The translations under genes were made by a program, and so were the position numbers. From Kiritimatiellia bacterium (GTDB lineage Bacteria > Verrucomicrobiota > Kiritimatiellia > UBA8416 > YA12-FULL-48-11), in NCBI GenBank assembly GCA_028716365.1, contig JAQUPZ010000004.1:124001-188000 (forward strand): 64,000 nucleotides of DNA, given 5' to 3'. The notes under the pieces were generated by a model. The model was not told where the DNA came from, made no database searches, and saw nothing but the letters and a program-made list of their open reading frames with translations. Numbering within the stretch: position 1 is the first letter of the stretch; each line of letters starts with the position of its first letter. Below, piece after piece: positions 56,226-64,000 of this stretch.

Positions 56226-56443
56226 GTGTATATTTAGTTATATGCCGGCAAACTATACCAAGAGTTCACCCGTGTTCCAGATTTTTGTTAAGGATGATGA
56301 ATAATACTTCCAATTGGTGGTTAATCATGAAGATTTCTTTATAACGGCATTCAAAGTTGCTAAAACAAGTATTGAAAAAATCCGAGCAGTTATGGCGGCC
56401 GGCGAAACAGGTTATTGATGATACTTTTCAGAATTGGGTTTGT

Positions 56444-56695
56444 TTAATACGTTTTTTCGTATTCACCCTTACCCAGTTTTTTGAGTTTATGGAAACCAGC
56501 GGCTTTTGCACGATCATCAAAACCGCTTTTTGACGAGCCGACCGAAGGAGCAGAAATTTTTTTAATTACCGTATTGCCACATTTAGGGCATTGAATCACA
56601 GGTGGATCAGACAACTTCATCAGTTGCTCAAATCCACTATTACAGTATTCGCAGGATTTTTCCGGATATTCTGCCTGGTATTCGTAAATTGGCAT
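56444..56695 (-). CDS. FmdB-family zinc-ribbon protein
   Basis: 83 residues from the ATG at 56695, with GAGGT upstream. N-terminus MPIYEYQ followed by CEYC and CPKC Cys pairs, and the motif VIKKISAPSVG. This is the FmdB/CxxC_CxxC_SSSS family of small putative regulatory proteins, function not established. Single gene between tRNA-Ser and htrA. Confidence 0.92.
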   Translation of the reverse strand: MPIYEYQAEYPEKSCEYCNSGFEQLMKLSDPPVIQCPKCGNTVIKKISAPSVGSSKSGFDDRAKAAGFHKLKKLGKGEYEKTY

Positions 56696-56745
56696 ATTTA
56701 ACCTCAAAAATATAATACCAAGTGAACGTTTACAGGCAACATTAA

Positions 56746-58218
56746 CTAATCAATTTTTAATGGAACATAACGGGATATTCTACCATCGCTAATTCTCAAT
56801 AATACCTTGTCCTTGGCTTCCAGAATCGCTTTATTGAATTCAGCGACTGTTGAAACAGATTTCCTGTTTACACCGGTAATAACGACTCCGGGCTGTATTC
56901 CTGCGCGCCAGGCAATACTGCCATCCTGGACATCTACAACCACAACACCTTTTTCGATATCGAGATCAAATTTTTCAGCCAGTTCGCTGGTCAGGTTTCT
57001 GACTGTAATCCCCATCCGATCAGGTTTTGCCGTGCTGGACAATATCGGACCATTATTATCAGATTCATCGGGAAGCGCGTCAGTACCGACAACCATACTT
57101 TTTTCTTTTCCATCACGAGATATCGTCAAGTTAAGTTTCGTTCCCGGAGGATTGGATGCCACTTCATTTCTGAATTCAGTTACACTTTTCACATCCTTAC
57201 CGTTAAGCTTTTTTATCAAATCACCATGTTTAATTCCGACCTTTGATGCTGGAGAATTTTCTGTTACATCTGCAACAAGTATCCCTTCATGTTCTTTTAT
57301 CCCGAAGGATTCTGCAAGGTCTGTAGTGATTTCCTGGAGATATACTCCAAGATAGCCGCGCGATACCTTCCCGTTTTTTACGAGCTGATTCTTGATGTTC
57401 TGGGCCATATCGATTGGTATGGCAAAGCCGATTCCGAGAGACCCGCCACTCTGGCTGAAAATTGCCGTATTTATACCGATAACATCGCCATCAATATTCA
57501 AAAGAGGGCCGCCCGAATTACCGGGGTTAATGGCCGCATCAGTCTGAATGAAATCTTCATAATCAGCAATACCCATACCGGCACGTCCCTTTGCACTGAC
57601 GACACCTACTGTCAATGTCTCGTTCAGACCGAACGGATTTCCAATAGCAATAACCCACTCGCCAATATCAAGATTAGCGGAACTTCCCGTCTTAAGATAA
57701 GGGAAATTATCGCCGTCAATTTTAATTACGGCAACCTCAGATTTTGGATCTGAACCGATTTTTTTTGCCGTAAATTCCCTGCCGTCATGAAGCCGAACAG
57801 TTATCTTGTCTGAATCACCGACTATGTGATTGTTGGTGAGGATATATCCATCCTTTGTAATAAGGAAACCGGACCCCTGTCCCTGCTGTTTAAAATGTCT
57901 GGCATCAGGTTGTTGACGTCTATAACCTCTAAAAAAACGATCAAGGAATTCATCTCCAAAGAATTCCTGTGGATCGTTAAAATAATACCCCTGGGGACCA
58001 CCCATTCTGGCATTGATTGTTTTTTCCACCTTTACGAACACAACAGCCGGTATTGCTTTTTTTGCAACTTCCGTAAATGCAGAACCCGTTTTTTTGATTG
58101 TCAATACGTCGCCACCAGATGACACGGCAGCCCCTGCATATGGGGAAAGTGCAATACAAACGAACAATACTGTAACTACCACTGGAATAAATACGTTATT
58201 CAATTTCCTGGAAGTCAT
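56746..58218 (-). CDS. htrA: Periplasmic serine protease Do/HtrA
   Basis: 490 residues. Signal peptide (LFVCIALSPYAGAAV), trypsin-like domain with catalytic His (NNHIVG), Asp (SEVAVIKI) and Ser (TDAAINPGNSGGPL), then two PDZ domains (about 275-365 and 385-490). It degrades and chaperones misfolded envelope proteins. Divergent from glmS, with about 370 bases between the starts. Confidence 0.95.
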   Translation of the reverse strand: MTSRKLNNVFIPVVVTVLFVCIALSPYAGAAVSSGGDVLTIKKTGSAFTEVAKKAIPAVVFVKVEKTINARMGGPQGYYFNDPQEFFGDEFLDRFFRGYRRQQPDARHFKQQGQGSGFLITKDGYILTNNHIVGDSDKITVRLHDGREFTAKKIGSDPKSEVAVIKIDGDNFPYLKTGSSANLDIGEWVIAIGNPFGLNETLTVGVVSAKGRAGMGIADYEDFIQTDAAINPGNSGGPLLNIDGDVIGINTAIFSQSGGSLGIGFAIPIDMAQNIKNQLVKNGKVSRGYLGVYLQEITTDLAESFGIKEHEGILVADVTENSPASKVGIKHGDLIKKLNGKDVKSVTEFRNEVASNPPGTKLNLTISRDGKEKSMVVGTDALPDESDNNGPILSSTAKPDRMGITVRNLTSELAEKFDLDIEKGVVVVDVQDGSIAWRAGIQPGVVITGVNRKSVSTVAEFNKAILEAKDKVLLRISDGRISRYVPLKID

Positions 58219-58589
58219 AATTTCTCTCCTTATAATTATTTATTTTAAAAGTTAGCATTCTCCATACCAAATCACAGTGCAGATCACACGATTGATAAAT
58301 AACATGTAATTATGATCCTGTTCGCGATTCACGTGCGACACAGCGCAATTTCATTGCGTCATATTGTCGCAGAGAGTATGACATATAGTCCAAATGAGGA
58401 AAATAACCAATGAATTGATTCTATGAGTGTTTCTTTCAATGAAGAAAACAACAAACATGAATAGATTGCTTCCATAATTGCCAGTGGGCATATCAGCAAA
58501 ATATTAAATCAACAAGATGGTATTGGAGAAATCACTTGTCATGAATTGTCCCTTGGTTTAAAAGTAAGCCAACAAAAAGGAATATTTTT
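58219..58589. other. Divergent promoter region of htrA and glmS
   Basis: 371 bases with no credible gene. A near-palindrome at 58335-58370 pairs gcgaca with tgtcgc around cgcaa/ttgcg, a possible operator or hairpin. The glmS side ends in AAAAGGA before the ATG. The leader shows no glmS ribozyme core. Confidence 0.5.
58335..58370. promoter_or_regulatory. Nested inverted repeat in the htrA-glmS interval
   Basis: Arms 58335-58340 with 58365-58370, and 58344-58348 with 58354-58358 around a 5-base loop. Possible operator or RNA hairpin; no T-run follows. Confidence 0.35.
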
Positions 58590-60437
58590 ATGTGCGGAAT
58601 TATCGGGTACACCGGGGCAAAAAATTCGATAAATATAATTTTATCAGGACTGCACCGACTTGAATACCGCGGTTATGACTCTGCTGGTATTGCGCTTTGT
58701 CCGAAAAATGGCGAAAAACTGGTAGTTGTCAAAACGCCTGGAAAAATCATCGATTTGGAAAACTCTATTCAAAAAGCATTTACTGGAACCGAAAACAGAA
58801 ATTATACACTCGGCATAGGACATACAAGATGGGCGACACATGGAGCACCAACACTCGCTAATGCACATCCGCATCTAAGCCGCAACGGGCAATTTGCAAT
58901 CGCTCATAACGGAATTATCGAGAATTATGAAGAACTGAAAGCGCGATTAATTAAACAAGGTTACTCTTTTGTCAGCGAAACCGATTCTGAAGTCATTGCA
59001 CATTTGATTGAAGAATGTTACGAAGGTGATTTAAGGGGTGCGGTTGCTGCCACTGTCGAAAAACTCGACGGCGCGTATGGTATAGTTGTCATATCCTCCA
59101 AACATCCCGATACAATTGTTGCGGCCAGAAAAGGAAGTCCCATTGCAGTTGGAATCTGTGATGGTGAAACAATTATAGCTTCTGATGTAAGCGCTATTGT
59201 TAACTACACTAAAAAAGTAATATTTCTTAATGACGGTGACATTCTTACTGCCACATCCGATAATGTTGATATTACCTCCGTGAAAAACATTCCTGTTTCA
59301 CGTGAAATGACTCATATCGATTGGGATATTCACGATATCGAAAAAGGCGGTTACGAGCATTTCATGTTAAAAGAAATTCATGAGCAACCTCTGGCGCTTG
59401 CAAATGGTATCCGCGGACGATTGCTGGAAAATGAAGGAACGGCCAAATTAAACAGTATGCAGATGGATCCCCACCACATGGCCCGTATAGACCGTATTGA
59501 AATTGCGGCATGTGGCACGTCATATCATGCGGGAATGGTTGGAAAGTATTATTTTGAGGATTTCGCTTCAATTTCGACCGAAATACAACAGGCAGCAGAA
59601 TTCAGAGATAGAAATCCAATTATACATCGAGACACATGCCTGATCGCAATCAGTCAATCGGGGGAAACTGCAGATACTCTTGCCGCCGTTCGTGAAGCAC
59701 ATCAAAAGGGTGCGATTGTGCTGGGTATTTGCAACGTCGTGGGCTCAACAATTGCCCGGGAGTCTGGTCGTGGCGTTTATTTGCACGCAGGGCCGGAAAT
59801 CAGTGTGGCGTCAACAAAAGCTTTCACCAGTCAGGTTTCAGTATTGGCAATGATTGCTATCGCTTTTGCCAGAACCCGTCGCCTCTCAATAACTGCGGGA
59901 CGCGAAGTTATTCATCAGTTGTCAAAATTACCAGAGATTGCCGAAAATGTAATTGCACAGGAGCCTGTAATCAAAAAAATCGCTGAGAAATATGCTGAAG
60001 CCAGGGATTTCTTTTATATTGGACGTGGCTATATGTACCCAGCGGCTCTTGAAGGAGCTTTAAAACTAAAAGAGATTTCCTATATACATGCAGAAGGATA
60101 TCACGCTGCAGAACTCAAACATGGCCCTATTGCGCTTCTTGCAAAAAATGTTCCTGTAGTTGCGTTGGTACCAAATGTGCCTGCCAAGATAAAGACAATG
60201 AGTAACATGCTGGAATGTAATGCGCGACATGCGCCAGTTATAGCAATTGCCACAGAGGGAGATAAAGATATTAACGGTCTTTATGATGATGTTATTCGCA
60301 TCCCCCCCTGCGCGGAATTCCTTTCACCTATACCAGTTGTAATTGCTGAACAATTGCTGGCGTATCATATTGCCCGTATACGCGGTTGTCCAATTGATCA
60401 GCCCAGAAATCTGGCCAAATCGGTGACTGTCGAATAA
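58590..60437 (+). CDS. glmS: Glutamine-fructose-6-phosphate aminotransferase (isomerising)
   Basis: 615 residues. N-terminal glutaminase domain with the nucleophile Cys2 (MCGIIGYTG), HTRWATHG and HNGIIENY; two SIS sugar-isomerase domains (SQSGETADTLAA, STKAFTSQVSVL, HAEGYHAAELKHGP). Makes glucosamine-6-phosphate, first step to UDP-GlcNAc. First gene of an amino-sugar operon; its stop overlaps the next start by a base. Confidence 0.97.
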   Translation: MCGIIGYTGAKNSINIILSGLHRLEYRGYDSAGIALCPKNGEKLVVVKTPGKIIDLENSIQKAFTGTENRNYTLGIGHTRWATHGAPTLANAHPHLSRNGQFAIAHNGIIENYEELKARLIKQGYSFVSETDSEVIAHLIEECYEGDLRGAVAATVEKLDGAYGIVVISSKHPDTIVAARKGSPIAVGICDGETIIASDVSAIVNYTKKVIFLNDGDILTATSDNVDITSVKNIPVSREMTHIDWDIHDIEKGGYEHFMLKEIHEQPLALANGIRGRLLENEGTAKLNSMQMDPHHMARIDRIEIAACGTSYHAGMVGKYYFEDFASISTEIQQAAEFRDRNPIIHRDTCLIAISQSGETADTLAAVREAHQKGAIVLGICNVVGSTIARESGRGVYLHAGPEISVASTKAFTSQVSVLAMIAIAFARTRRLSITAGREVIHQLSKLPEIAENVIAQEPVIKKIAEKYAEARDFFYIGRGYMYPAALEGALKLKEISYIHAEGYHAAELKHGPIALLAKNVPVVALVPNVPAKIKTMSNMLECNARHAPVIAIATEGDKDINGLYDDVIRIPPCAEFLSPIPVVIAEQLLAYHIARIRGCPIDQPRNLAKSVTVE

Positions 60438-61657
60438 TGCATGTTTCATCAAAAGTTCAAGATCTTTTAAAACGCGGAGCTGTAATTTACCATCCATCCT
60501 CCGTGTACATAGATTCTTCGGTAGATCTGAATAGAATCTCCGCTGATATCACAATTCATCCGGGATGTCGCATTACCGGTAAGACCACTTCCATAGGTCC
60601 GCGATCTGTAATAGGAGAGGAAGGACCTGTAACGATTATTGATTGCCAACTTGCAGAAAATGTAACGCTTAAAGGCGGCTCTTTTTCCGGTGCTGTAATA
60701 CTGGCCGGTGTAATATTCGGGCCTTGTGCGCATGTTCGCCCAGCTACACTCCTGGAAGAACAAGCATCTTGCGCGCACGCCGTCGGCCTTAAACAAACCA
60801 TTTTGTTGCCTTACGTCACATTGGGCAGTCAAATAAATTTCTGCGACTGTCTAATGGCAGGCGGTACCAGCAGAAAAAACCACAGTGAGGTTGGCTCATC
60901 CTATATACATTTCAACTATACTCCGCGACAGGATAAGGCCACCGCTTCACTCATCGGCGATATTCCGCGAGGTGTAATGCTGGACCAGGAACCTATTTTC
61001 CTGGGCGGTCAGGGAGGACTCGTTGGCCCACGTAGGATTGCGTATGGCACAATTGTTGCCGCAGGATTAATATGCAGAAAAGACATTTTAGCAACCGGGA
61101 AATTGGTTTTTGGATCACCTATCCGTGCTACCTGCGAAATCGATTACGAATCATTCATGAATGAAGACATTTCCAGGATTCTTGAAAGTAATTTTATTTA
61201 TATCGGCAATTTACATGCACTTTACCACTGGTATAAGTATGTTCGCGGTCTGTTTGCTGCAAAGAATCAATTTGATTTTACTTGCCACGAAGGTGCCCTG
61301 CTTGCTCTTACTGCGATGGTCACTGAGCGGATAAAACGTCTTACCGAAATGGCGCACAACCTAAGCCATTCGCTGGGAATTGTCCGACAAAAGTACGGTA
61401 GAAAATTACCAGATCAACCGTACGGTCTCTATCGCCGATTCAGCAAGCAGTGGCCCAAACTGGCGCTGAAGCTTGAATGCAAAACCAATTCGGAACTTGC
61501 CATAAAACAACGGAAACAATTTTTGAAATTAATTGCTAATAAAACAGCAAGTTCATATCTTGACACTATCAAAGATCTTCCTGTTGAAACAAAAAATACA
61601 GGAACATTATGGCTCCAGTCAGTGGTAGATTCAATTACTGCAATGTGTATTTCATAA
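60437..61657 (+). CDS. Left-handed beta-helix protein, possible GlmU-like acetyltransferase
   Basis: 406 residues. Residues about 20-245 show hexapeptide-repeat sequence (IGPRSVIGE, AENVTLKGGSF, GPCAHVRPATLL, YVTLGSQINF) and a segment like the GlmU acetyltransferase site (SYIHFNYTPRQDKATASLIGD). The C-terminal 150 residues are helical and not recognised. No uridylyltransferase domain is present. Placement between glmS and glmM suggests it N-acetylates glucosamine-1-phosphate or a related sugar, leaving uridylylation to another protein (inference). Confidence 0.75.
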   Translation: MHVSSKVQDLLKRGAVIYHPSSVYIDSSVDLNRISADITIHPGCRITGKTTSIGPRSVIGEEGPVTIIDCQLAENVTLKGGSFSGAVILAGVIFGPCAHVRPATLLEEQASCAHAVGLKQTILLPYVTLGSQINFCDCLMAGGTSRKNHSEVGSSYIHFNYTPRQDKATASLIGDIPRGVMLDQEPIFLGGQGGLVGPRRIAYGTIVAAGLICRKDILATGKLVFGSPIRATCEIDYESFMNEDISRILESNFIYIGNLHALYHWYKYVRGLFAAKNQFDFTCHEGALLALTAMVTERIKRLTEMAHNLSHSLGIVRQKYGRKLPDQPYGLYRRFSKQWPKLALKLECKTNSELAIKQRKQFLKLIANKTASSYLDTIKDLPVETKNTGTLWLQSVVDSITAMCIS

Positions 61658-61668
61658 AGGATAATAAA

Positions 61669-63021
61669 ATGGAAAAACTTTTTGGTACGGATGGTATTCG
61701 CGGTGTTGCAAATATACCACCAATGACGGCAGAGATTGCTCTCGCGGTAGGGAGAGCTACGGCATATGTTTTCAGAAGCCGAAGCAAGCGTCACCATCGA
61801 ATTGTTATAGGTAAAGATACTCGTCTCAGTGGTTACATGCTGGAAGATGCCCTGACTTCCGGAATCATTTCAATGGGTGTTGATGTTCTCCTTACCGGTC
61901 CCATGCCCACACCCGGCATAGCATTCACAACGCGAAGTATGCGCGCAGATGCAGGTATTGTGATTTCTGCTTCACATAACCCTTATCAGGATAATGGGAT
62001 TAAAATATTCTCAAATGACGGGTTCAAGGTATCCGAGAACGTTGAGCGGCAAATTGAAGATCTTGTGGTTTCCGGTAAGATCAACAACATAAGACCAACT
62101 GCCGACAAAATAGGTAAAGCCCACAGAATTGATGATGCAATCGGCCGATATATTGAACTTTGTAAACGTACTTTTCCAGACGACCTTACTTTGGACGGGA
62201 TAAAGATTGTTGTAGATTGTGCCAATGGCGCAACCTATAAAATAGCACCTACCATATTCTCCGAGCTCGGTGCAGATGTGAGAACTATTCACTGTGAACC
62301 TGATGGTAAAAACATCAATGATAATTGCGGATCCCAGTTCACAAAAGACCTGTCAATTGCTGTCAGACGAACAAGAGCTGACGCTGGACTAGCATTTGAT
62401 GGTGATGGGGACAGGCTGATTGTTATTGACGAAAAAGGTAATGAACTAACCGGTGATCATATAATTGCCATCTGTGCAGCAAAAATGAAAATGCGAAGGA
62501 CTCTCGGCAAACCCATGGTAATCATAACACCAATGAGTAATATTGGCCTTCGCATTGCTCTGAATAAAATGGGTATTAAATACAAAGATGCAGAAGTAGG
62601 CGATCGTAACGTCCTGGAAATGATGCATAAGTATGGAGTTACATTGGGCGGTGAACAATCAGGACATATCATCTTCCGAAACCTTCATACTACTGGTGAT
62701 GGTATTATTTCTGCACTTCAAATTCTTGCTGCAATTCGCCGAACTGGCAAAACCCTCTCCGAGATGTCAAAAATTGTAAAAGTTGCTCCTCAAAAATTAA
62801 TTAATATCGAAGTAAGTCATAAACCGCCAATTGAATCTGTTACAGCCCTGCGAAAAGCTATTGCCCGTGTAGAATCAAAACTGGGGAAAAATGGCCGTGT
62901 CCTTATCCGATATTCCGGCACACAAATGCTCTGCCGTGTTATGGTTGAAGGTCCGACAGAACGACTTACTAATAAACTCGCTGCTTATCTTGCGAATACC
63001 GTACGTGAAGTAATCGCATGA
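61669..63021 (+). CDS. glmM: Phosphoglucosamine mutase
   Basis: 450 residues from the ATG at 61669 (AAGGA upstream); the frame runs back to 61609 inside the previous gene. Phospho-Ser loop ISASHNPYQDNGIKIF, metal loop FDGDGDRLIVID, sugar loop GGEQSGH and C-terminal phosphate site RYSGTQMLCRVMVEG. Converts glucosamine-6-phosphate to glucosamine-1-phosphate, downstream of GlmS. Confidence 0.96.
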   Translation: MEKLFGTDGIRGVANIPPMTAEIALAVGRATAYVFRSRSKRHHRIVIGKDTRLSGYMLEDALTSGIISMGVDVLLTGPMPTPGIAFTTRSMRADAGIVISASHNPYQDNGIKIFSNDGFKVSENVERQIEDLVVSGKINNIRPTADKIGKAHRIDDAIGRYIELCKRTFPDDLTLDGIKIVVDCANGATYKIAPTIFSELGADVRTIHCEPDGKNINDNCGSQFTKDLSIAVRRTRADAGLAFDGDGDRLIVIDEKGNELTGDHIIAICAAKMKMRRTLGKPMVIITPMSNIGLRIALNKMGIKYKDAEVGDRNVLEMMHKYGVTLGGEQSGHIIFRNLHTTGDGIISALQILAAIRRTGKTLSEMSKIVKVAPQKLINIEVSHKPPIESVTALRKAIARVESKLGKNGRVLIRYSGTQMLCRVMVEGPTERLTNKLAAYLANTVREVIA

Positions 63022-63142
63022 TTTTTGAAGTTTAGTATTTTTTACGATAAAATTGTTTAATCGTGTATAATGATAACGCGTATTTACGGGAAAGCCCTTA
63101 AATCTGATTGAATTACTGATGTAGACCTGTTAAAAGAAAAAT

Positions 63143-63997
63143 ATGAAATTTAATAATTCAAATGCTGAAGTTTATGTACCGGATGGCCTCTTTGACGAAT
63201 CCGCTCTAAAAAGAACAACGCACATTGGGTTCGGCGCACATCAGGATGATCTTGAAATCCTTGCGTTTCATGGAATTTTAGAATGTCTGAATACACCAGG
63301 GAAATGGTTTACCGGTGTAACATGTACTGATGGTGCTGGAAGTCCAAGGATTGGCCGTTACGCCAATTTTACTAATGAACAAATGCAGGAAACAAGATGG
63401 CAAGAGCAAAGGCATGCCGCATCAATCGGACGTTATTCATCTGTAATCCAGTTAAAATATGCCAGTTCCGCAATCAAAGATCCCAAAAACCGAACAGTTC
63501 CTGATGATTTCAGGACCATTTTGTCGTTTGCAAAACCAACAGTTATTTACACACATAATTTAACCGACAAACATGACACACATGTTGGAGTGGTTTTAAA
63601 ATTGATTTCCATGTTGCGCGAATTGTCACCCGAAAAACGTCCCGAAAAAGTTTACGGGGTGGAAATATGGCGTGACCTCGACTGGATGCCTGATAAGGCC
63701 AAAGTTGTCCTTGACGTTAGCGGTGCTGATCATACTGCAGCAGCGCTCCTAGGTGTGTATGATTCACAAATTGCCGGTGGTAAACGATACGATCTAGCCA
63801 CAATGGGACGTTGGCGTGCTAATGCAACTTATTTTGAGAGTCACGGCGTGGATACAACGCAGATGACTTCTTTTGCGATGGATTTAACCCCACTGATAAC
63901 AAATAAAGACCTCGACATCGTTGATTATGCAACAGATTTTGTTTCAAAGTTTAAAGACGATGTAGTAAGCCGGCTGCGTAAACATATAACACAGTGA
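63143..63997 (+). CDS. PIG-L/LmbE-family deacetylase
   Basis: 284 residues, complete within the window. N-terminal metal motif AHQDDLE (AHPDD in most members) and a later THNLTDKHDTHVG with the His ligand for zinc. The family deacetylates N-acetylglucosamine-containing substrates such as GlcNAc-inositol or bacillithiol precursors. Position directly after glmM supports an amino-sugar substrate. The final bases of the window follow its stop. Confidence 0.9.
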   Translation: MKFNNSNAEVYVPDGLFDESALKRTTHIGFGAHQDDLEILAFHGILECLNTPGKWFTGVTCTDGAGSPRIGRYANFTNEQMQETRWQEQRHAASIGRYSSVIQLKYASSAIKDPKNRTVPDDFRTILSFAKPTVIYTHNLTDKHDTHVGVVLKLISMLRELSPEKRPEKVYGVEIWRDLDWMPDKAKVVLDVSGADHTAAALLGVYDSQIAGGKRYDLATMGRWRANATYFESHGVDTTQMTSFAMDLTPLITNKDLDIVDYATDFVSKFKDDVVSRLRKHITQ

Positions 63998-64000
63998 TTT

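Noticed and set aside
58560..58589. Possible glmS ribozyme in the glmS leader
   Set aside because: The conserved ribozyme core is not visible and the interval before the start is too short and AT-rich.

Overview
The window is chromosomal DNA from a Gram-negative bacterium. It carries a Mla/MCE lipid-transport locus, a type II secretion operon, a Wzm/Wzt glycan exporter and an HtrA protease, all of which imply an outer membrane. The lineage cannot be fixed by eye. A lysine-rich N-terminal extension on RpoD, a LepB with a long insertion between its catalytic boxes and the mix of paralogues would fit the PVC group (Kiritimatiellota/Lentisphaerota/Verrucomicrobiota), but that is a weak inference.

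Layout. 1-8.2 kb: a signalling block with two class III nucleotide cyclases (one cut by the window edge), a PAS histidine kinase, a cyclic-nucleotide-binding/rhodanese protein, an ankyrin-TPR-barrel protein and a degenerate NtrC-like protein. 8.2-12.2 kb: a metallo-beta-lactamase-fold hydrolase, then an MlaE / degenerate ABC ATPase / MCE-TPR operon. 12.3-19.3 kb: rpoD, a membrane-anchored RRM protein, a DJ-1/PfpI protein, thrC, rnr and a small basic protein closed by a strong terminator. 19.3-29 kb: glycan export (Wzm/Wzt), nadC, coaX, manC, then ruvX, truA, rpe, lepA and lepB. 29-34.3 kb: an accessory region with two secreted proteins of unknown function, a palindromic repeat that has become the tail of one of them, and a 2.69-kb insertion bounded by two dif-like sites. 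34.3-53.4 kb, all on the minus strand: trmJ, the gspE-F-G-H-I-J-K-L-M-D operon, rplM-rpsI, an FMN riboswitch, ribBA-ribH-nusB-ribD-ribE, a zinc-ribbon coiled-coil protein, RNase P RNA and a detached gspC. 53.5-64 kb: an Lrp-like regulator with an aminotransferase, a zinc-ribbon/EIIA fusion, tRNA-Ser(GGA), an FmdB-type protein, htrA, and an amino-sugar block (glmS, a left-handed beta-helix protein, glmM, a PIG-L deacetylase).

The most interesting structure is at 31.5-34.2 kb. The sequence at 34207-34234 matches the XerCD dif site closely (XerC arm, 6-bp centre, XerD arm). A second site at 31517-31544 keeps the XerC arm and centre but has lost the XerD arm. This is the footprint expected of an integrative element that uses the host Xer recombinases. 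Gene orientation flips at this point: 23 of 26 complete genes between 2.2 and 31.2 kb are on plus, and all 20 from 34.3 to 53.4 kb are on minus. That fits the replication terminus. The insert holds four small AT-rich, C-poor genes with no recognisable function, a CpG-rich tract without a credible gene, a degenerate tandem repeat and several RNA-like hairpins.

Other points of interest are a cyclic-nucleotide signalling cluster, two proteins that keep a P-loop ATPase fold but have lost key functional elements (the MlaF-like and NtrC-like proteins), an RRM protein tethered to the membrane, an AT-hook-like motif in RpoD, overlap of the rnpB 3' end with the gspC start codon, and a zinc-ribbon/PTS-EIIA fusion.
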